Shown in pieces: positions 52,089 to 60,425 of a DNA stretch of 64,000 nt. The DNA lies in NCBI GenBank assembly GCA_019187225.1, contig JABAQQ010000033.1, positions 1,875 to 65,874 on the forward strand, given 5' to 3'. Positions within the stretch are counted from its first letter, which is position 1; every line of letters starts with the position of its first letter. The notes beneath the pieces are model-generated. The model was not told the DNA's origin. It worked only from the letters and a program-made list of their open reading frames with translations, and did not search any database. The translations under genes were made by a program, and so were the position numbers. The stretch is from Saprospiraceae bacterium. GTDB taxonomy: Bacteria; Bacteroidota; Bacteroidia; Chitinophagales; Saprospiraceae.

Positions 52089-53837
52089 ATGGCTGATTTC
52101 CACATCAAATCCGCCCCCAAAACCTACGACGTTATCATCGTCGGTTCGGGCGCCGGCGGCGGCATGGCCGCTTACGAACTCACCAAAGCCGGCGCGAAAG
52201 TTTGCCTGCTCGAAGCAGGCCAGCACTACGATCCCGCCGATGCGAAGTACATCACCCAACTGAAATGGCCCTGGCAAAGTCCGCGCCGCGGCGCCAGCAC
52301 GCGCTACCGCCCTTTTGGCGACTTCGACGCGGCCTTCGGCGGCTGGGACATCGAGGGTGAGCCGTATACCACCGTGCCGGGCACTGCGTTCCGGTGGTTC
52401 CGCTCGCGCATGTTGGGCGGTCGCACCAATCACTGGGGGCGCATTTCGCTGCGTTTCGGGCCCGACGATTTCCGGCGGCGCAGCATTGACGGACTGGGTG
52501 AGGACTGGCCCATCGGGTATGAAGACGTGGCGCCGTTTTACGACAAGGTAGATCAGTTGATCGGAGTGTTCGGTTCGAAGGAGGGTTTGCCCAACGACCC
52601 CGACAGCATATTCCTGCCGCCGCCCAAGCCGCGCCTGCACGAGATGATGTTGACAAAATCCAACAAAAACCTCGGCATCCCGACGATCCCTTCGCGGCTT
52701 TCGATCCTGACCAAACCCGTCAACGACGAACGCGGTGTGTGTTTCTATTGCGCCCAGTGCGGTCGCGCCTGCGTGGCCTACGCCGATTTTTCGTCGTCGT
52801 CGTGTCTGTGCAAACCGGCCGATAAAACCGGCAACCTCGACACGATCTACTACGCTATGGCGCGCGAGGTATTGACCGACGCCAAAACGGGGCTTTGCAC
52901 CGGCGTTTCCTACGTGGACACGCAGACGCTGGAAGAAAAAACCGTACGCGGCAAGATCGTCGTATTGGCGGCGAGCGCCTGCGAATCGGCGCGTCTGCTG
53001 CTCAATTCCAAATCGGCGCGTTTTCCCGAAGGGCTGGCCAATTCGTCGGGCGTGGTCGGCAAATACCTGCACGACAGCACCGGGGCTTCGCGCGGCGCCA
53101 TTGTACCGGCCCTGTTCGACCGCAAGCGCTACAACGAAGATGGCGTGGGCGGAGCGCACATCTACAGCCCCTGGTGGCTCGACAATAAAAAACTCGACTT
53201 CCCGCGCGGCTACCACATCGAATACTGGGGCGGCATGGGTATGCCCGCCTACGGCTTCGGCTGGGGTATCGAAAACATCAACGGCATGTTCCCCGACCGC
53301 AACGGCAACAAGCGCGAAGCGGGCGGCTACGGTGCGTCGCTCAAAGACGACTACCGGCGCTTCTACGGCGCCTACATCGGCATGGCCGGGCGTGGCGAAG
53401 CCGTTCCGCGCGAAGACAACTATTGCGAAATTGACCCCAATACAGTAGACAAATTCGGCATTCCCGTGCTGCGTTTTCACTACAAATGGTCCGACTACGA
53501 GCGGCTTCAGGCAAAACACATGCACGAAACGTTTGAAAAGATCATCACCGAAATGGGCGGAATTCCGCTCGGAGAAAAGCCGGGGCCCGACAAAGATTAC
53601 GGCCTGAACGCGCCCGGCGAGATCATCCACGAAGTCGGCACGGTACGCATGGGCAACGACCCGAAAAAATCCGCACTGAACAAATGGCAACAAGCCCACG
53701 ACGTGAAAAACCTGTTCGTGGTGGACGGCGCGCCGTTCCCATCGCAAGGCGACAAGAACTGCACCTGGACGATCCTGGCACTTTCGATGCGGGCATCGCA
53801 GTATATCGTACAGGAGCGGAAGGCAGGGAATTTGTAA
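52089..53837 (+). CDS. GMC-family oxidoreductase (gluconate/sugar dehydrogenase-like)
   Basis: The 582-residue FAD enzyme has the dinucleotide-binding motif VIIVGSGAGGGMAAYELTKAG (about residues 15-35), GRTNHWGRISLRF, a Cys-rich segment CFYCAQCGRACVAYADFSSSSC (about 218-240) and the C-terminal GMC block HEVGTVRMGNDP with NLFVVDGAPFPSQGDKNCTWTILALSMR. It is of the type that pairs with Gluconate_2-dh3 small subunits to oxidise sugars at the membrane. The matching small-subunit gene is not adjacent but 5.7 kb downstream (59535). Confidence 0.9.
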   Translation: MADFHIKSAPKTYDVIIVGSGAGGGMAAYELTKAGAKVCLLEAGQHYDPADAKYITQLKWPWQSPRRGASTRYRPFGDFDAAFGGWDIEGEPYTTVPGTAFRWFRSRMLGGRTNHWGRISLRFGPDDFRRRSIDGLGEDWPIGYEDVAPFYDKVDQLIGVFGSKEGLPNDPDSIFLPPPKPRLHEMMLTKSNKNLGIPTIPSRLSILTKPVNDERGVCFYCAQCGRACVAYADFSSSSCLCKPADKTGNLDTIYYAMAREVLTDAKTGLCTGVSYVDTQTLEEKTVRGKIVVLAASACESARLLLNSKSARFPEGLANSSGVVGKYLHDSTGASRGAIVPALFDRKRYNEDGVGGAHIYSPWWLDNKKLDFPRGYHIEYWGGMGMPAYGFGWGIENINGMFPDRNGNKREAGGYGASLKDDYRRFYGAYIGMAGRGEAVPREDNYCEIDPNTVDKFGIPVLRFHYKWSDYERLQAKHMHETFEKIITEMGGIPLGEKPGPDKDYGLNAPGEIIHEVGTVRMGNDPKKSALNKWQQAHDVKNLFVVDGAPFPSQGDKNCTWTILALSMRASQYIVQERKAGNL

Positions 53838-53838
53838 A

Positions 53839-54366
53839 ATGAAAATAATATTAGAAACACTGCGCCTTATTCTCCGGGAAGTAGAGGAATCGGACCTGGA
53901 AGGCTTTTTTGAAATGGACAGCGACCCGGAAGTGGCGCGCTATGTCGGAGCGCCCCCCGTGCAACACCGGCAGGAAAGTCTCGAAATCATCCGGTTCGTG
54001 CGGAGCCATTATATCCTTTATGGCATGGGCCGGTGGGCAGTGGTGTTGAAGGAAACGGGTGAATTTCTCGGCTGGTGCGGGGTGCGACCCATGCGTGAGA
54101 TGAAGGTGAACGGCCGCACCGATTTTGTGGATATCAGTTTTCGTTTTACGCGCAGGTATTGGGGCAAAGGATATGCAACGGAAGCCGCAAAGGCCGCTCT
54201 GGATTACGGTTTTCAAGTGTTGGGATACACCGAAATTTGTTCGTTTGCCGATATTCGGAACGTGGCTTCGCAGCGGGTGTTGGAAAAAATCGGCTTGAAA
54301 AGAAAAAACGAATTCGAGTTAGAAGGCGACACCCTCGTGTGGTTTGAGAAGAGTTTATTACTCTAA
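53839..54366 (+). CDS. GNAT acetyltransferase, RimJ/RimL type
   Basis: This 175-residue protein has the GNAT acetyl-CoA signature: LETLRLILREVEESDLEGFF at the start, RYWGKGYATEAAKAALDYGF (motif A) and IRNVASQRVLEKIGLKRKNE (motif B). It probably acetylates a small molecule or protein N-terminus. Its ATG is 1 bp after the GMC oxidoreductase stop, so the two are cotranscribed. Confidence 0.92.
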   Translation: MKIILETLRLILREVEESDLEGFFEMDSDPEVARYVGAPPVQHRQESLEIIRFVRSHYILYGMGRWAVVLKETGEFLGWCGVRPMREMKVNGRTDFVDISFRFTRRYWGKGYATEAAKAALDYGFQVLGYTEICSFADIRNVASQRVLEKIGLKRKNEFELEGDTLVWFEKSLLL

Positions 54367-54369
54367 AAA

Positions 54370-55005
54370 TCAGAGCATCCCTTCCGACTTTAAAATCTTT
54401 TGCACATTGAAACTAATCCCCGGCATCAACTCCACATCCCTGTCCCAGGAAACGAAATACCAGTCGCGGCCTGCATCGGCAATAAAAACACGCCTGCTTT
54501 TGGAGAAAACCCAGACAACCCGCCGTACTCCAAATTCAATGAGGCGTTGAATTTTAGGCAAGACGTATTCTTCAAAAAGATGGGCGTTTTTTTCGGGTAG
54601 TTCTACGGCCACGTCAATTTCAACAACCGCAAGAGGAGGGACATCGGCATATTTCATCCTTTTTTTTTCGGTTGTGAGCAATTGGCGGTCAAAAATAGCG
54701 ATGTCGAGCCCCATGTTTTCGTTCGGCCCCAAATGAATGCCTACTTCGCCACGTCCCAAGCGGTATTTGGATGCATCGAGCAGGGCCTTGACAAGATCGC
54801 CGATTTGTTCTTTTAAAATCCATTGAAGCGTGCTGTCGGCCATAACGTCGTCGAGGGTTTTGGTTTTGTTCCAGACTGCACGGAAACCGGGGTAGAAATA
54901 GCGCGTTCCCCCAAAGGATTCCCGCACGAGGAAATCCGGTATATGGCGGGGTTTTGTCTTTGCCGCGCCCGATTGGCCTGGAATTTCAGCGGTGGATGCG
55001 CTCAT
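54370..55005 (-). CDS. Uma2-family (DUF820) PD-(D/E)xK protein
   Basis: The 211-residue protein matches the restriction-endonuclease-like Uma2 fold: GLDIAIFDRQLL (catalytic Asp), PPLAVVEIDVAVE (Glu; the usual E-x-K/E is E-x-D here), EEYVLPKIQRLIEFGVRRVVWVF. Uma2 proteins are numerous in cyanobacteria and many other bacteria, and their activity is unknown. It is transcribed opposite to its neighbours, converging on the GNAT gene. Confidence 0.78.
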   Translation of the reverse strand: MSASTAEIPGQSGAAKTKPRHIPDFLVRESFGGTRYFYPGFRAVWNKTKTLDDVMADSTLQWILKEQIGDLVKALLDASKYRLGRGEVGIHLGPNENMGLDIAIFDRQLLTTEKKRMKYADVPPLAVVEIDVAVELPEKNAHLFEEYVLPKIQRLIEFGVRRVVWVFSKSRRVFIADAGRDWYFVSWDRDVELMPGISFNVQKILKSEGML

Positions 55006-55011
55006 AATTGA

Positions 55012-55019
55012 TAATTTTG
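55012..55019 (+). promoter_or_regulatory. Bacteroidota -7 element (TAATTTTG)
   Basis: A perfect TAnnTTTG lies 41 bp upstream of the MFS gene. Confidence 0.5.
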
Positions 55020-55060
55020 CTCAAAAGTCAGGTTTTTTTTCAAAAAATCAAACATAAAAA

Positions 55061-56302
55061 ATGCAAAACTGGCAGATCAAAACCTCCCTCTTTCTCAATT
55101 ATTTCGTGTTTGCCATTCTGCTCAACAGCGTCGGCACGGTGATCTTGCAGGTGCAGAACAACTACGGCGTGACGGAGGGCGCCGCCTCGGTGCTCGAAGC
55201 ATTCAAAGACCTGAGTATCGCTGTCGTGTCTTTTCTGATATCGTCATACATCACGCGAATAGGATATAAAAGTGCCATGCTCATCGCATTGGGATTGGTG
55301 ACGGCGGTATGTTTTGCCATGCCTTCGCTCAATGGTTTTTGGGCGACCAAACTTCTGTTCGCCGCCGTTGGCTGCGGTTTCGCGTTGATCAAAATGTCGG
55401 TGTACAGCACCATCGGTCTGGTGACCAGCAACGAAAAGGAACACATCAGCCTGATGAATTTCATCGAATCGTTCTTCATGGTCGGTATCCTGACGGGCTA
55501 TTTCATTTTCAGCGCCTTTGTGGACGATGCCAACCCGCAATCCACCGCCTGGCTGAAAGTGTATTACCTGCTGGGGGCGATCTCCTTGGCGGCATTTCTG
55601 CTGCTCTTCTCAGCCAAACTCGACGAATCGGCCGCCAAAAGCCAGGAAACCGCTTCGTTCGTTCAGGATTTCGGCAAAATGTTCCAACTCGTAGTCGTGC
55701 CACTGGTGCTGGTGTTCGTGCTCTGCGCTTTTTTCTATGTGCTGGTAGAGCAAAGCATCATGAGTTGGCTGCCCACGTACAACAGCAAAGTACTGAACCT
55801 GCCTACCGCGCTCAGCATCGAAATGGCGAGCATACTGGCGGGTGCGACGGCGCTGGGGCGTTTTCTGGCTGGTATCGCAATGAAAAAACTCAACTGGTAC
55901 GTTGTGCTCACCGCTTGCCTCGCTTTAGCCGCTGTGCTGGTGCTGACGGCCATCCCGCTGGCGAAAGGCGCCGAAGACCGCACCGTGACCGGCTGGGGCG
56001 ACGCGCCGCTTGCGGCATTTGTGTTTCCGCTTATCGGTTTGTTTCTCGCGCCCGTTTATCCGGCTATCAATTCGTTGATTTTGAGTAGTTTACCAAAGCG
56101 GCAGCACGGTTTAATGTCCGGCCTGATCATCATTTTTTCGGCGCTGGGCGGCACGACAGGCTCGATTATCACGGGAAATATTTTCCAGCGTTTCGACGGC
56201 CAGACGGCGTTTTACTTTTCGCTCGTACCGATCGGCATCCTGCTGGCGGGTTTGTTTTTCTTTAAAAAATTGCAGGCGAGAGCGGCGGTTGAAATGGTTT
56301 GA
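55061..56302 (+). CDS. MFS sugar transporter
   Basis: This 413-residue protein has 12 membrane helices in two halves. The first half includes LEAFKDLSIAVVSFLISSYITRIGYKSAMLI (the RIG-Y-K loop 2-3 motif of MFS) and the second GRFLAGIAMKKLNW and GLMSGLIIIFSALGG. The organisation resembles FucP-type sugar:H+ symporters. Trehalase begins 31 bp downstream, so the pair likely takes up and hydrolyses trehalose or a related disaccharide (inference). Confidence 0.82.
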   Translation: MQNWQIKTSLFLNYFVFAILLNSVGTVILQVQNNYGVTEGAASVLEAFKDLSIAVVSFLISSYITRIGYKSAMLIALGLVTAVCFAMPSLNGFWATKLLFAAVGCGFALIKMSVYSTIGLVTSNEKEHISLMNFIESFFMVGILTGYFIFSAFVDDANPQSTAWLKVYYLLGAISLAAFLLLFSAKLDESAAKSQETASFVQDFGKMFQLVVVPLVLVFVLCAFFYVLVEQSIMSWLPTYNSKVLNLPTALSIEMASILAGATALGRFLAGIAMKKLNWYVVLTACLALAAVLVLTAIPLAKGAEDRTVTGWGDAPLAAFVFPLIGLFLAPVYPAINSLILSSLPKRQHGLMSGLIIIFSALGGTTGSIITGNIFQRFDGQTAFYFSLVPIGILLAGLFFFKKLQARAAVEMV

Positions 56303-56333
56303 AAAAAAGTTGGTAACAGTTTATTCTGCTGAA

Positions 56334-57833
56334 ATGGAACATCTCTTTCACATCGAATCCCTCTCCCCGCTCTACGAAGCCGTGCAAACGAGCGGCATCT
56401 TTCCCGACTCCAAATATTTTCCGGATTGTACGCCCAAGTCCAATCCCCCTGCCATTTTAAAAGCGTTTGAGCAGGCCAAAGACGAAGCCGGATTCGATTT
56501 GAAAAAATTCGTGGAAATGCACTTCGATCCTGCACAAACGCCGGAAAGCGAGTATCATTCAGAGCGAAAAACCATTTCAGAACACCTTGATCACCTTTGG
56601 GATGCGCTGCTTCGCAACCCGTCCACCGTCCACCGTCCACCGTCTACCGTTATTCCCCTTCCGCATCCCTACATCGTTCCCGGCGGCCGTTTCCGGGAGA
56701 TTTATTACTGGGACAGTTACTTCACCATGCTCGGCCTCCAGGTGTCAGGTCGCACGGACATCATTCAAAATATGGTGGACAATTTCGCACACCTTATCGA
56801 AACGGTGGGTTTTATTCCGAACGGGAACCGAACTTACTACCTCGGTCGCTCGCAACCGCCGTTTTTTGCCCTGATGGTCAATGTGTTGGCCGAAATAAAA
56901 GGCGAAGCGACGCTGTTGCAATACCGCCGCTCCTTAGAAAAAGAATACGCCTTTTGGATGGCCGGAGAACATGAGTTGACGGCTGAAAATCCTGCGCACC
57001 GCCGCGTCGTCCGCCTGCCCGACGGCACTATCATGAACCGCTATTGGGACGACAATGCTGCGCCGCGCCCGGAGGCATATACAGAAGACCTGCACATCGC
57101 CGAACAATCGGGGCGTGATCCGGCAACAGTCTATCGCCACATCCGGGCCGCTGCCGAATCGGGCTGGGATTTCAGCAGCCGCTGGTTCCGCGACGGACAA
57201 AGAATGGATACAATACAAACCGCTGAAATAGTACCGGTTGACCTGAATTGTCTGTTGTACTACTTAGAAAAAACGCTCGTCCACACGTACCGCCAATTGC
57301 CCGATCACACGCCGGTGGAAGTGATGAAAGACCGTGCCAGGTTGCGCCGGGAAGCCATTCAAAAATACTGCTGGAACGACGCAACAGATTTTTATTTCGA
57401 TTATGATTTTATAGAAAAAAAACACACGGGGCAATGGACGCTTGCAGCGGCCTTCCCGCTTTTTTTCCGGATCGCAGAAAAGGAACAAGCGGAGGAAGTG
57501 GCGCATCACCTCGAAACAAAATTCCTTCAATCCGGCGGTCTTACGACCACCCTTACCCGCTCCGGCCAGCAATGGGATGCCCCGAACGGCTGGGCGCCGC
57601 TGCAATGGATGGCTTTTCAGGGGTTGCGCAATTACGGATTTGATACCTTAGCCCTCGAAATCCGCCGCCGTTGGATGGCTTTGAACGAAAAAACGTACGC
57701 CGCCACCGGGAAAATGATGGAAAAATACAACGTCATGGACCCGGGCGCCAAAGCGGGCGGGGGCGAATATCCCAACCAGGACGGCTTCGGCTGGACGAAC
57801 GGGGTGTATTTAGCGATGAGAGCAAAGGGTTGA
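56334..57833 (+). CDS. treF: Trehalase (GH37)
   Basis: The 499-residue enzyme hydrolyses trehalose to two glucose. Both GH37 signatures are present: PGGRFREIYYWDSYFTMLGL (about residues 117-136) and QWDAPNGWAPLQWMAFQGL (about 415-433), plus SGWDFSSRWF and GGGGEYPNQDGFGW-like end (AGGGEYPNQDGFGWTNGV). No signal peptide, so cytoplasmic (TreF-like). ATG 56334 follows the MFS stop; an upstream ATG inside the MFS gene is less likely. Residues about 95-105 (NPSTVHRPPSTV) are encoded by a heptamer repeat also found between genes. Confidence 0.92.
   Translation: MEHLFHIESLSPLYEAVQTSGIFPDSKYFPDCTPKSNPPAILKAFEQAKDEAGFDLKKFVEMHFDPAQTPESEYHSERKTISEHLDHLWDALLRNPSTVHRPPSTVIPLPHPYIVPGGRFREIYYWDSYFTMLGLQVSGRTDIIQNMVDNFAHLIETVGFIPNGNRTYYLGRSQPPFFALMVNVLAEIKGEATLLQYRRSLEKEYAFWMAGEHELTAENPAHRRVVRLPDGTIMNRYWDDNAAPRPEAYTEDLHIAEQSGRDPATVYRHIRAAAESGWDFSSRWFRDGQRMDTIQTAEIVPVDLNCLLYYLEKTLVHTYRQLPDHTPVEVMKDRARLRREAIQKYCWNDATDFYFDYDFIEKKHTGQWTLAAAFPLFFRIAEKEQAEEVAHHLETKFLQSGGLTTTLTRSGQQWDAPNGWAPLQWMAFQGLRNYGFDTLALEIRRRWMALNEKTYAATGKMMEKYNVMDPGAKAGGGEYPNQDGFGWTNGVYLAMRAKG
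56619..56650. repeat. CCGTCYA heptamer repeat inside the trehalase gene
   Basis: Four units, CCGTCCA (three times) and CCGTCTA, plus CCGT lie in frame within the trehalase coding sequence. The encoded STVHRPPSTV sits in the variable loop just before the first GH37 signature, where insertions are tolerable. Confidence 0.85.
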
Positions 57834-57867
57834 TGCAACTATCTAACAGGAAATTGATTCAAAATCT

Positions 57868-57875
57868 TACTTTTG
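57868..57875 (+). promoter_or_regulatory. Bacteroidota -7 element (TACTTTTG)
   Basis: A perfect TAnnTTTG lies 13 bp upstream of the ATPase start, so the pair has its own promoter despite following trehalase by 55 bp. Confidence 0.55.
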
Positions 57876-57888
57876 TCGAAAAAATGGA

Positions 57889-58935
57889 ATGGTTAAAGGG
57901 CTAAAATTGACAGACTTTACTTGTTTTGGCGATGTTTCGTTGGATTTTTGCTCCGGCATTAACGTATTCATCGGAGCAAATGCAACAGGTAAAACTCACC
58001 TGCTCAAACTGGTTGCTGCTTGTTTAAAAGCCGGTGAAGAATTGACTAATGGAGCGTTGATGAGCAGGGAACGAGCAGAGGCTATTCTTTCCTCTAAATT
58101 ATTGGGATATTTTCGCCCGGAAAGAATGGGGCGGCTTGTGCGCAGAAAACAAGGTAGAACCCGCAGCGAAGTAAAAATTAAGATTCAAGGAAGCACTGCC
58201 CTGCAATTCAACTTTGCAACTAACTCACAAAATGTCAAAATTGAAAACTTTCAGGGGTTACCTAAACTAGCTTCTTTGTATTTGCCACCGCGAGAAATGC
58301 TCAGCTTATATGAAGGGTTTATCAGCCTTTATGAAGGGCGGGAAGTCGCTTTCGATGAAACATATTACCAGTTGGCTAAGGCACTTAATTCACCATTATT
58401 GCGAGGTGCGCGCCTTAGCGAGATTAAAGATTTGGTGGAGCCTATCGAAGTCGAAACAGGTGTTCGCATTGTTAGGGAATCTGAAAGATTTTATTTAAAA
58501 GAAGCCGGCGACAAATTAGAAATGCATCTTGTTGCAGAAGGAATGAGAAAAATTGCCACTATTATCTATTTACTTACCAATGGAAAATTATCTAAAAACA
58601 CAGTGCTTTTTTGGGACGAACCAGAAGCCAATCTCAATCCTCGTCTTGTTAGAGTTGTCGCTAAATTGCTTCGACAATTGGCTGACAGTAAGATACAGAT
58701 ATTTATTGCGACCCACGATTTTCTGCTGACCCATTATCTCTCCCTTTTTCAAGAATACGCGGAAACCCCAAAACCAGAACTACGTTTTTTCAGTCTGCAA
58801 AAGGATGAAGAACAGGGAATTGTTATTGAGCAGGGAGAGACGCTCGCCGCACTTCAAAATAATTTAATTTTGGATGAATTTGCTATGTATCATGATTTGG
58901 AACAAGCATATTTCAATCAAGCCTTAACTCATTGA
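57889..58935 (+). CDS. AAA_15/AAA_21 (SMC/OLD-like) ATPase, first gene of an ATPase-nuclease pair
   Basis: This 348-residue ABC-type ATPase has Walker A GANATGKT (residues 29-36), a signature-like helix LVAEGMRKIA (about 214-223), Walker B VLFWDEPEANLNP (D243, E244) and the H-loop IATHDF (H276). The conserved LPPREMLSLYEGFISLYEGR lies in the middle. There is no Toprim or nuclease domain of its own. The downstream gene encodes a PD-(D/E)xK protein and starts 4 bp after this stop. The pair is AT-rich against GC-rich neighbours. Paired ATPase and nuclease genes recall phage-defence systems such as PARIS, Septu or Gabija, but this combination is none of those by domain content. Confidence 0.85.
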   Translation: MVKGLKLTDFTCFGDVSLDFCSGINVFIGANATGKTHLLKLVAACLKAGEELTNGALMSRERAEAILSSKLLGYFRPERMGRLVRRKQGRTRSEVKIKIQGSTALQFNFATNSQNVKIENFQGLPKLASLYLPPREMLSLYEGFISLYEGREVAFDETYYQLAKALNSPLLRGARLSEIKDLVEPIEVETGVRIVRESERFYLKEAGDKLEMHLVAEGMRKIATIIYLLTNGKLSKNTVLFWDEPEANLNPRLVRVVAKLLRQLADSKIQIFIATHDFLLTHYLSLFQEYAETPKPELRFFSLQKDEEQGIVIEQGETLAALQNNLILDEFAMYHDLEQAYFNQALTH

Positions 58936-58939
58936 CAAA

Positions 58940-59503
58940 ATGGAATTCGTGGAAAGCAATCTTCGTTTTTTATTCGATGAAGCGCATTGGCGAGTCACTC
59001 AATATGACGCCGAGAAAGGTTTTTATCGCGATAAAATATTGAAATCCGTGCCGGGAACAGAAGCGATTGATTTTATTGGTATTTATAAAAACCGTGAACT
59101 GGCCTTATTCGAGGTGAAAAACTTGCGCGGCTATCGCATTCAAAATGCGCCTCGATTGGCGAATGGAGCAGAAGAATTGACTCTTGAAATTGCCCGAAAA
59201 GTGCGGGATACGATGGCAGGTTTCGTGGGCGGAAATCGCAATGACATTCGTGAAAGTGAGTTTTGGAAAGACACAGCTAACCTACTCACAAACCCCAAGA
59301 GAGAAATTTTTATCATCGCTTGGGTTGAAGAAGATATGCTCTCTTCTTATAATAGTAAAGAAATTAAAAGAATCAAGACCGTGCGAGCCAGCAAATTGAA
59401 ACAGAAATTGCATTGGCTTACATCGCGTGTTTCTTTTCAAAATGTTAGTGACTACACTCTTTCTTTTGAAGGATTCAATTGCCAATTTATTGCCGGTAGT
59501 TGA
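58940..59503 (+). CDS. PD-(D/E)xK nuclease-fold partner of the ATPase
   Basis: The 187-residue protein has a nuclease-like core: G39, D44 in TEAIDFIGIYKN, then E58 and K60 in LALFEVKNLRGYR, i.e. the D...ExK arrangement with normal spacing. A following helix (EELTLEIARKVRDTMAGFVGG) and a strand (EIFIIAWVEEDM) fit the fold. It lacks recognisable DNA-binding or membrane segments. The 4-bp gap to the ATPase stop indicates a coupled operon. Family not recognised; a DNase effector gated by the ATPase is the natural inference. Confidence 0.72.
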   Translation: MEFVESNLRFLFDEAHWRVTQYDAEKGFYRDKILKSVPGTEAIDFIGIYKNRELALFEVKNLRGYRIQNAPRLANGAEELTLEIARKVRDTMAGFVGGNRNDIRESEFWKDTANLLTNPKREIFIIAWVEEDMLSSYNSKEIKRIKTVRASKLKQKLHWLTSRVSFQNVSDYTLSFEGFNCQFIAGS

Positions 59504-59534
59504 TTCTGTTAAAACAATTCAAGTCATATCAATT

Positions 59535-60170
59535 ATGAAACGCCGCGACTTACTTAAAAACGCAGGACTTACCACCCTCGGACTCGCCGGTCTCAGCCCG
59601 CAGGTAAAAGCAGCCGAATGGCTCGACCCGCTCGTGCCCGAAAGTGAAAAAGGCGATAAGGACTTCGAGCAATTCGGCCGCACCGACTACGAAAAAGAGC
59701 GCGACGCCAGACTGTTCAAAGAAGTGTTTTTCAACAAACACGAAGTGAAAACCATCGGCGTGCTGGCCGACATCATCATACCCAAAGATGACCGCTCTGG
59801 CTCGGCCACCGAGGCCGGCGTGGTGGACTTCATCGAGTTCATGGCGAAAGACAAACCCGAATTGCAAACGCCCCTGCGCGGCGGACTCACCTGGCTCGAC
59901 ACGCAGGCCAACCGACGCTTTGAGAAAAAATTCGTGGATTGTTCAAGTGCCCAACAAATTGAGATCGTGGAAGATATCGCTTATCCGCAGCGCAAAAAAC
60001 CAGGCATGAGCCAGGGTGTTGCCTTCTTTTCCCTGATGCGCAACCTCACCGCCAGCGCCTTCTGGTCGAGCCAGACCGGGCTGGCCGATTTGGGGTATAT
60101 GGGCAATACGCCGAATCAATGGACGGGCGTGCCGGCGGAGGTGCTGAAGCAGTACGGTTTGGATAAATAA
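59535..60170 (+). CDS. Gluconate 2-dehydrogenase subunit 3-like protein (TAT-exported)
   Basis: The 211-residue protein begins with a TAT-like leader (MKRRDLLKNAGLTTLGLAGL) and matches Gluconate_2-dh3: ADIIIPKDDRSGSATEAGVVDFIEF (the conserved DxxxPxdxxxGA-x-aGv-x-fid), LTWLDTQANRRF and FFSLMRNLTASAFWSSQ. It acts as the small subunit of membrane sugar dehydrogenases whose catalytic subunit is a GMC oxidoreductase. That gene is at 52089, separated by unrelated and AT-rich genes. ATG 59535 starts the leader and lies 31 bp after the nuclease gene. Confidence 0.85.
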   Translation: MKRRDLLKNAGLTTLGLAGLSPQVKAAEWLDPLVPESEKGDKDFEQFGRTDYEKERDARLFKEVFFNKHEVKTIGVLADIIIPKDDRSGSATEAGVVDFIEFMAKDKPELQTPLRGGLTWLDTQANRRFEKKFVDCSSAQQIEIVEDIAYPQRKKPGMSQGVAFFSLMRNLTASAFWSSQTGLADLGYMGNTPNQWTGVPAEVLKQYGLDK

Positions 60171-60210
60171 CAAACACAGCGGTAGCTGCAGGCTTTTCTC
60201 ACCCAAACGT

Positions 60211-60412
60211 GTCATGCCGAGCGCAGCGAAGCATCTGATTAAACCATTGAATGTCAATTGTATTTAACCGGATGTTTCGCTGCGCTCTGCATAACTCGAT
60301 GGGGAGGCCATTTATACCTTTCGTCGCCAGGTTTTGTGCATAGCGTGCTGGCCAAACTCACTCTTAATCAATTCGTCCGACGAATGCGCAGGTTCTGGCG
60401 ACGCGAAAGTAT
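60211..60412. repeat. Two imperfect inverted repeats (REP/MITE-like)
   Basis: GTCATGCCGAGCGCAGCGAA (60211 on) pairs with TTCGCTGCGCTCTGCATAAC (to 60295). A second pair, ATACCTTTCGTCGCCAGG (60314-60331) and CTGGCGACGCGAAAGTAT (60395-60412), follows. TGTCATGCCGAGCGCAGCGAAGC-type hairpins are frequent dispersed repeats. They lie between convergent genes and contain no coding sequence. Confidence 0.6.
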
Positions 60413-60425
60413 AAGAACTCATTTC

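Noticed and set aside
51960-53747. 595-codon frame on the minus strand
   Set aside because: It mirrors the GMC oxidoreductase gene, which has clear FAD and GMC motifs. The antisense translation shows only compositional bias.
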